Shown here piece by piece: positions 59,509-64,000 of a stretch of 64,000 nt of DNA. Every line of letters begins with the position of its first letter. Within the stretch, counting starts at the first letter, position 1. A model generated the notes under the pieces. It saw only the letters and a list, made by a program, of their open reading frames with translations. It was not told the DNA's origin and searched no databases. Made by a program: the position numbers and the translations under genes. The DNA is taken from positions 1 to 64,000 of the forward strand of contig NZ_LEKH01000001.1 in assembly GCF_001029505.1 (NCBI RefSeq), given 5' to 3'. Source of the DNA: Rubrobacter aplysinae (GTDB lineage: Bacteria > Actinomycetota > Rubrobacteria > Rubrobacterales > Rubrobacteraceae).

Positions 59509-60423
59509 CTACTCGCCCTCCGGCAGGAACAAGCCCTTCACGCCGGGCTTGATGCGGCCCTCGTTATCCAGGTAGTCGCTCCAGGTACGTTTCGGGGTGT
59601 AGCCCAGGAGTAGCTCGGCCTTCGTGATGGAGATGCCGGAGGAGTCCTCGCGCGGCAGGTCCCGCACCTCGATTGCGTCGCCGTAGTAGCGGGATACGAG
59701 ATCCGCCAGCGGGCGGTTGCCGACGTTGTCCGGGGAGGCGATGTAGAAGACCTCGTGGCCGGGCAGCTCGCTCTCTACCGCCAGCACGATGGAGTCTGCG
59801 AGGTCGTAGACGTCTATGTAGCTCCAGAGGTTCGGGCTGAGGACGGACTCGTCGCGTACCTGCGGGCCGAGGTTGCGCTCGTAGTTGCCCTCGTGCTGCA
59901 CCCAGGAGGGCCGGATGGTTATGCACGACATGTCCGAGCGGCGGGTGACGGAGTCCATTAGCTGCTCGCCGAAGTGCTTGGCGAGGGCGTACGGGTCCTG
60001 GGGCTTTATGGGGTGCCCCTCGTCCACCGGCACGTAGTCCGGCAGGAATGGCCGCTCGGGGAAGAAGAAACCCGGCACCGTCTCGCTGGAGAGGTTTACG
60101 AACCGGCGGACGCCGAAGCGCACCGCCGCCTCCTGCATGTTGAAGAGCGCCATCAGGTTGTTCTCGAAGACGGTGTGGGGCGGGTTGCGGGTCGGCTCCG
60201 GGAGTGCGGCGGCGTGGACCACGGCCTCGGCGTTTCTGACCACCGAGTAGGCGTCGCCGGGGTCGGTGAGGTGGGCCTGGGTGTAGCGCGGCTCGCCCTC
60301 CTCCAGGCGCTCGAACACCGGCGGCGTTACGTCCACCGCGAGCACGTCGTGTCCCGCCCGCATCAAGGCGGCGACCGCCGCCCGGCCGACCTTGCCCCTG
60401 GCTCCCGTTACCACTACCCGCAT
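59509..60423 (-). CDS. NAD-dependent epimerase/dehydratase
   Basis: 304 residues of an extended SDR: VVVTGARGKVGRAAVAALM (Rossmann GxxGxxG), NLSSETVPGFFFPE (Ser), and the active-site YALAKHFGE (YxxxK). Sugar-nucleotide or uronate-type substrates are typical. AGGAG lies 6 bp before the second ATG (60423), preferred over 60429. The 47-bp gap to the LysE gene suggests independent or loosely coupled units. Confidence 0.85.
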   Translation of the reverse strand: MRVVVTGARGKVGRAAVAALMRAGHDVLAVDVTPPVFERLEEGEPRYTQAHLTDPGDAYSVVRNAEAVVHAAALPEPTRNPPHTVFENNLMALFNMQEAAVRFGVRRFVNLSSETVPGFFFPERPFLPDYVPVDEGHPIKPQDPYALAKHFGEQLMDSVTRRSDMSCITIRPSWVQHEGNYERNLGPQVRDESVLSPNLWSYIDVYDLADSIVLAVESELPGHEVFYIASPDNVGNRPLADLVSRYYGDAIEVRDLPREDSSGISITKAELLLGYTPKRTWSDYLDNEGRIKPGVKGLFLPEGE

Positions 60424-60579
60424 CGCCATCTCCTCTCGCGCCTACTCATGCCTGCCCGTGTGGACTACGAATACAGAAACAAAGGCCAAAAAGCCGAAGA
60501 TCTGAAGACTCAAAGATAACCGATGGTATCAGCGGGGCGGCGGATGCGCGGCGTCCGCCAGGGTATCGTCCGGTTCTCC

Positions 60580-61590
60580 CTACCGCCCGTCTAGCACCGC
60601 GCGCCAGAAGTCCTCGTTCTGGCCTGGCTCGAACGTGGTGTAGAGGGAGACGCGGTGTATGAGGCCCTCGTAGCGTTCGCGCAGGGCGTGGCCGAGCTCG
60701 TCCGGGGCGGCCTCGACGGCGAAGGCGGAGACCATCTCGTCCGTGATCTCCCGCGGCATCTCTTCCCAGCGCTTCTCGCGGGCCATCCCCGAGAGCCGGT
60801 CTCCGACCTCTTCCCAGCCGTGGGCTTCGAGCACCGTGCGGTAGGTCGGGGTGGAGGCGTAGAAGGAGACCTGCTGGCGCACGGCCTCGCGCTGCTTTCG
60901 CGCCTCCGCCTCGGTGCCGGAGATCACGAACGCGCTCGTGGCGAGCTCGACTGCCTCGGGGTCGCGGCCCTCTGCTTTGGCACCCTCGGCGATGGCGGGC
61001 TTTACCGTGTCTCGCACGTACGCCGGGCTGTGGAACGGGTGGACGTGGAAGCCGTCGCAGAGCTCTCCGGCGAGCCGGGCGAGGCGCATATTGACCCCGG
61101 CGATGTACACGGGAATCTCCGGCTCCTGTATGGGGCCGGGGTTGAAGAACGGGCTGAGGAGGGTGTGCTGGTAGAACTCGCCCCGGTAGTCGAGCCTGCC
61201 GTCGCCCTGAAAGGCAGCCCAGATCGCGCGCAGCGCCCGGATATAGTCCGCGAGGCGGGCGGCGGGCTTCTCGAACGGCATAGAGAAGCGGCGCTCGACG
61301 TGGGCCCGCACCTGGGTGCCCAGGCCCAGGATGAAACGCCCACCGGAGAGAGTCTGCAGGTCCCAGGCGAGCTGTGCCGTGACCATCGGCGAGCGGGAGA
61401 AGGCGATGGCGACGGAGTTTCCGAGGCGCATCGTCCGGGTGTTCGGGGTGGCTATCGCGAGCGGCAGGAAGGAGTCGTGCTTGGTCTCGCTGGTCCACAG
61501 CCCGTCAAAGCCGAGTTCCTCCGCCGCGCGTGCCGTATCCCCGATACCGTGGATGCCGCTTTCGACCCCGAGCCCTACGTCTATCTTCAT
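60580..61590 (-). CDS. LLM-class F420-dependent oxidoreductase
   Basis: 336 residues of a luciferase-like TIM barrel: GLGVESGIHGIGDTARAAEE, GFDGLWTSETKHDSFLPLAI, AFSRSPMVTAQLAWDLQTLS, GRFILGLGTQVRAHVERRF, and RGEFYQHTLL. These match the TIGR03617-type F420-dependent enzymes of actinomycetes. F420 use is a family inference. An ATG start with GGAGTGG upstream. Confidence 0.87.
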   Translation of the reverse strand: MKIDVGLGVESGIHGIGDTARAAEELGFDGLWTSETKHDSFLPLAIATPNTRTMRLGNSVAIAFSRSPMVTAQLAWDLQTLSGGRFILGLGTQVRAHVERRFSMPFEKPAARLADYIRALRAIWAAFQGDGRLDYRGEFYQHTLLSPFFNPGPIQEPEIPVYIAGVNMRLARLAGELCDGFHVHPFHSPAYVRDTVKPAIAEGAKAEGRDPEAVELATSAFVISGTEAEARKQREAVRQQVSFYASTPTYRTVLEAHGWEEVGDRLSGMAREKRWEEMPREITDEMVSAFAVEAAPDELGHALRERYEGLIHRVSLYTTFEPGQNEDFWRAVLDGR

Positions 61591-61629
61591 CCGCCACTCC
61601 TCCCGTGCGTCCCTTACACCCCGTTTGTT

Positions 61630-62601
61630 TCAGGGTAGCAGGATCAGCTTCCCGGTGGTCTCCCGGCCTTCGAGGTCGCGGTGCGCCTGCGCCGCATCTT
61701 GGAGGTGATACGCGCCGCCGATGCGCACGTCGAGGTTGCCCTGCCCGATCCAGGAGAAAAGGCTCTCCGCCCGCCACAGAAGCTCCTCCCGGTCGGCGGA
61801 GTACTGGCCCAGAGAGGGCCGGGTGACGAACAGCCCGCCCTTGGAGTTCAGGGTCTGTAGGTCGAGCGGCGGCACCGGGCCGCTGGACTGGCCGTAGAGC
61901 ACCAGATACCCGCGTCTCTTCAGGCTGTCCAGGCTGCCCTCGAAGGTCGCCTGCCCGACGGAGTCGTAGACCACGTCCACGCCCTCGCCGCCGGTAAGCT
62001 CGCCGACGCGGGCCGCGAAGTCCTCTCTCTCGTACAGGATCACCTCATCGGCCCCGGCGGAGCGGGCGAGCTCCGCCTTCTCCTCGGTGCCGGCGGTCCC
62101 GATCACGCGCGCACCTCGCATCTTCGCGAGCTGAACCAGCAGCAGCCCAACGCCCCCGGCCGCGGCGTGGACGAGGGTGGTGTGGCCTTCCCTTAGCGGG
62201 AACGTGGAGTGCGAGAGGTAGTGGGCGGTCATGCCCTGGAGCATCACCGCCGCCGCGACCCGCGCCTCGACCATCGTCACGTTTACCGGCACGAGCTTCC
62301 ACGCCGGGACACAGACGTACTCCGCGTACGCACCGGGGCTCATGGCAAACGCCACGAAGTCCCCCGCCGAAATCTCCTCCACGCCCTCCCCGACGGCGTC
62401 TACCTCGCCGGAGCCCTCCAGACCCGGGATGAAAGGTAGCTGGCCGGGATACGCTCCGGTGCGCTGGTACACGTCTATGAAGTTTACGCCCGCCGCCGAG
62501 ACCCGTATCCGTGCCTCTCCCGGACCGGGCTCCGGCGCGGGTAGATCCTCGTAACGCAACGTCTCCGGCCCGCCGTACTCGTTGACCTTGATGCCCTTCA
62601 C
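61630..62601 (-). CDS. Quinone oxidoreductase (QorA-type MDR)
   Basis: 323 residues: [95 protein letters not shown], ending [11 protein letters not shown]. This is the closest of the four MDR genes to classical E. coli Qor. It reduces quinones with NADPH. It is 39 bp upstream of, and on the same strand as, the LLM oxidoreductase gene, so the two probably form an operon. Confidence 0.88.
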   Translation of the reverse strand: MKGIKVNEYGGPETLRYEDLPAPEPGPGEARIRVSAAGVNFIDVYQRTGAYPGQLPFIPGLEGSGEVDAVGEGVEEISAGDFVAFAMSPGAYAEYVCVPAWKLVPVNVTMVEARVAAAVMLQGMTAHYLSHSTFPLREGHTTLVHAAAGGVGLLLVQLAKMRGARVIGTAGTEEKAELARSAGADEVILYEREDFAARVGELTGGEGVDVVYDSVGQATFEGSLDSLKRRGYLVLYGQSSGPVPPLDLQTLNSKGGLFVTRPSLGQYSADREELLWRAESLFSWIGQGNLDVRIGGAYHLQDAAQAHRDLEGRETTGKLILLP

Positions 62602-62697
62602 AAAACCTCCTCAGCATTCCTCGCCCCGAATACCAGTGTGGCGCATTGTATAGGGTCATGTTCCGGTGGGCTCCACGGCCCCGACGGTGTCCGCTGG

Positions 62698-62703
62698 TAT
62701 ACT
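62698..62703 (+). promoter_or_regulatory. -10 box for a leaderless upstream ORF
   Basis: TATACT ends 6 bp before a GTG at 62710 that opens a 20-codon frame; no clear -35 was found. Confidence 0.5.
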
Positions 62704-62709
62704 CAGTCG

Positions 62710-62772
62710 GTGCAAGAGCAGGTGCGAGAGCAAGAATCTCCATCCGGCGGACCCCCGGTGACTAACCAGTGA
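62710..62772 (+). CDS. 20-codon upstream ORF coupled to the CNNM gene
   Basis: GTG opens MQEQVREQESPSGGPPVTNQ and the TGA overlaps the GTG of the next gene (GTGA). The main gene has no Shine-Dalgarno sequence, so ribosomes finishing this short frame may be what starts it. The peptide itself is polar and probably not functional. Confidence 0.45.
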   Translation: MQEQVREQESPSGGPPVTNQ

Positions 62773-64000
62773 CCATCGTTGCAATCCTGGCGGTGCTCCT
62801 GTTCCTGGTCTCAGTGAATGCCCTGTACGTGGGGGCCGAGTTCGCGGCTGTCGGAGCACGGCGGGTGCGCATCCGGGAGCTGGCCGACGAGGGTGACCGG
62901 CTCGCCCGCCAGCTTCTGCCGGTGGTCGAGGACCGGGCGCAGCTCGACCGCTACATTGCGGCGTGCCAGATCGGGATCACGCTATCCAGCATCGTGGTCG
63001 GTTTCTACGGGCAGTCTCGGCTCACGCCGATAGTCGCGCCGCTGCTGGTCGGGTTAGGGGTGGGAGAGGGCACGGCGGCGACCGTAACACCGGTCGGGCT
63101 GCTCCTGGCGCTGACATTCTCCCAGGTGGTGCTCGGCGAGTTGTTGCCGAAGTCCATTGCGATCCGCTACCCGGAAAGAGTCGCCCTCTCCACCATGCTG
63201 CCGATGCGCTACTCGCTCGTCGGGCTCCGCCCGTTTATCTGGGCGCTCAACGGCTCGGGTCTCTTCTTGATGCGGCTCCTGGGCCTCAGGAGCGAGACCG
63301 AGCATAGCCACATCCACTCGCCGGAGGAGCTTGAGATGCTCTTCCGCGAGAGCGCACAGGGTGGTCTCATAGACGCCGAGGAGCGCGAGATGGTGGAGAA
63401 CGTGCTCCACCTCGAAGAGCGGGTCGCGCGGCAGATCATGGTACCGCGAAACCGGATCGTCGCCGCGCCGGTGGATACCCGGCCGGAGGAGCTCCTGGTG
63501 CGGCTCGCGGGTTCGCAGCACACGCGGTTCCCGGTCTACGAGGGCAACCTCGACCACCTCGCCGGTATCGTCCACCTGCGTGACCTGTACCTCTTCGCCC
63601 GCGAGAGCCCGGACGGCGACCTGCGGGAGATACTGCGCGAGATACCGCTGGTGCCGGAGTCCGTAACGGTCTGGGACCTGTGGAGGATGCTCGGCGAGCG
63701 CCGCAGCTACGTGGCGGCCGTCTTCGACGAGCACGGCGGAGTCTCTGGCCTGATCACGATCGAGGACGTAGTAGAGGAGGTTTTCGGCGAGCTGCGCGAC
63801 GAGTTCGACCGCGAGGAGCGCGACATTATTAGCGAGGAGCGCGGTGAGCGCACCCGGCTGCGCGGCGACCTGCTGGTCTCGGTAGCCAACAGCCGGCTGC
63901 TGCTGAATCTCCCGGAGGAAGCCGACACCGTCGGCGGGCTCGTGCTCGACCGGCTGGGGAGGCTGCCGGAGCCCGGAGACGAGGTCGTGGCCGGCGGAGC
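62769..64000 (+). CDS. CNNM/CBS-domain membrane protein (hemolysin family), 3' end outside window
   Basis: 410 codons are visible and open to the last base. Residues 1-~180 are the DUF21/CNNM membrane domain (LVSVNALYVGAEFAAVGARR, QIGITLSSIVVGFYG, LGELLPKSIAIRYPE). A CBS pair follows (MVPRNRIVAAPVDTRPEELL, VFDEHGGVSGLITIEDVVEE), then FGELRDEFD and the start of the CorC_HlyC domain (RTRLRGDLLVSVANSRLLLN). CNNM proteins export Mg2+ or Co2+ or act as Na+/Mg2+ exchangers. GTG start, translationally coupled to the short upstream frame. Confidence 0.9.
   Translation, partial: MTIVAILAVLLFLVSVNALYVGAEFAAVGARRVRIRELADEGDRLARQLLPVVEDRAQLDRYIAACQIGITLSSIVVGFYGQSRLTPIVAPLLVGLGVGEGTAATVTPVGLLLALTFSQVVLGELLPKSIAIRYPERVALSTMLPMRYSLVGLRPFIWALNGSGLFLMRLLGLRSETEHSHIHSPEELEMLFRESAQGGLIDAEEREMVENVLHLEERVARQIMVPRNRIVAAPVDTRPEELLVRLAGSQHTRFPVYEGNLDHLAGIVHLRDLYLFARESPDGDLREILREIPLVPESVTVWDLWRMLGERRSYVAAVFDEHGGVSGLITIEDVVEEVFGELRDEFDREERDIISEERGERTRLRGDLLVSVANSRLLLNLPEEADTVGGLVLDRLGRLPEPGDEVVAGG

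Noticed and set aside
1-64000. CRISPR array, rRNA, tmRNA or replication origin
   Set aside because: No spaced identical repeats, no rRNA segments and no DnaA-box cluster were seen; the only RNA gene found is tRNA-Glu.

Overview
This is a high-GC bacterial chromosome segment with many GTG and TTG starts, tightly overlapping operons and several apparently leaderless genes. Gene content (LutABC, GlcDEF, LctP, LytR-CpsA-Psr, Nfu, F420-type LLM oxidoreductase, sortase-type LPXTG protein, carbonic anhydrase, Excalibur domains) and codon use fit a deep-branching actinomycete such as Rubrobacter. The genus is an inference; no rRNA is present.

Layout. 1-2270 is an accessory patch: the tail of an IS5-type transposase, a vapBC toxin-antitoxin pair, a frameshifted DUF4160 remnant beside an intact DUF2442 gene, an AT-richer HARE-HTH/GIY-YIG fusion gene, and a decayed copy of the PH-domain gene at 3910. 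2273-13600 holds housekeeping and stress-type genes: an MFS exporter, a TetR regulator divergent from a quinone-oxidoreductase gene with two palindromic operators between them, a cupin, a deaminase, an M24 peptidase, Nfu and a YIP1 protein. 13698-15364 pairs tRNA-Glu with gltX. 15456-25036 is a divergent hydroxy-acid (lactate/glycolate) oxidation locus: lctP-lutABC on the minus strand and glcDEF on the plus strand.

26101-38742 is the most interesting stretch. A copper cluster (copA, csoR, copZ and a 16-Cys Csp-type copper storage protein) is followed at once by an eight-gene complex I-like operon: nuoA, a NuoB-NuoD fusion, nuoH, J, K, L, M, N. The operon has no nuoC, E, F, G or I. The NuoB-like part has lost every Fe-S cysteine, and the fusion carries a heavy-metal-binding domain and a His-rich linker where the two parts join. 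NuoJ and NuoK are rich in Met. An 18-bp element upstream of nuoA matches the putative CsoR operator in the copA promoter at 14 positions. I read this as a redox-silent, copper-linked, complex I-derived proton machine, possibly undescribed.

38904-52648 holds ordinary genes: ThuA-like, MetE-like, a NatAB-type ABC exporter, a CitE-like lyase, an acidic repeat protein, an RsbW-like kinase, beta-carbonic anhydrase, lspA, a methyltransferase, an aldo/keto reductase, an LCP enzyme, a YmdB-like phosphodiesterase, YIP1 and SppA. 52704-55440 is a second accessory patch, where an IS1595-type element (53233-55197, 8-bp target duplication, two passenger genes) has split a gene just after its start, next to a pseudogene with two Trp-to-stop changes. 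55652-64000 holds an LPXTG/Excalibur surface protein, two further MDR oxidoreductases, an AcuB-like CBS-ACT protein, a LysE exporter, an epimerase, an LLM oxidoreductase and the first 410 codons of a CNNM/CBS membrane protein that runs off the window.
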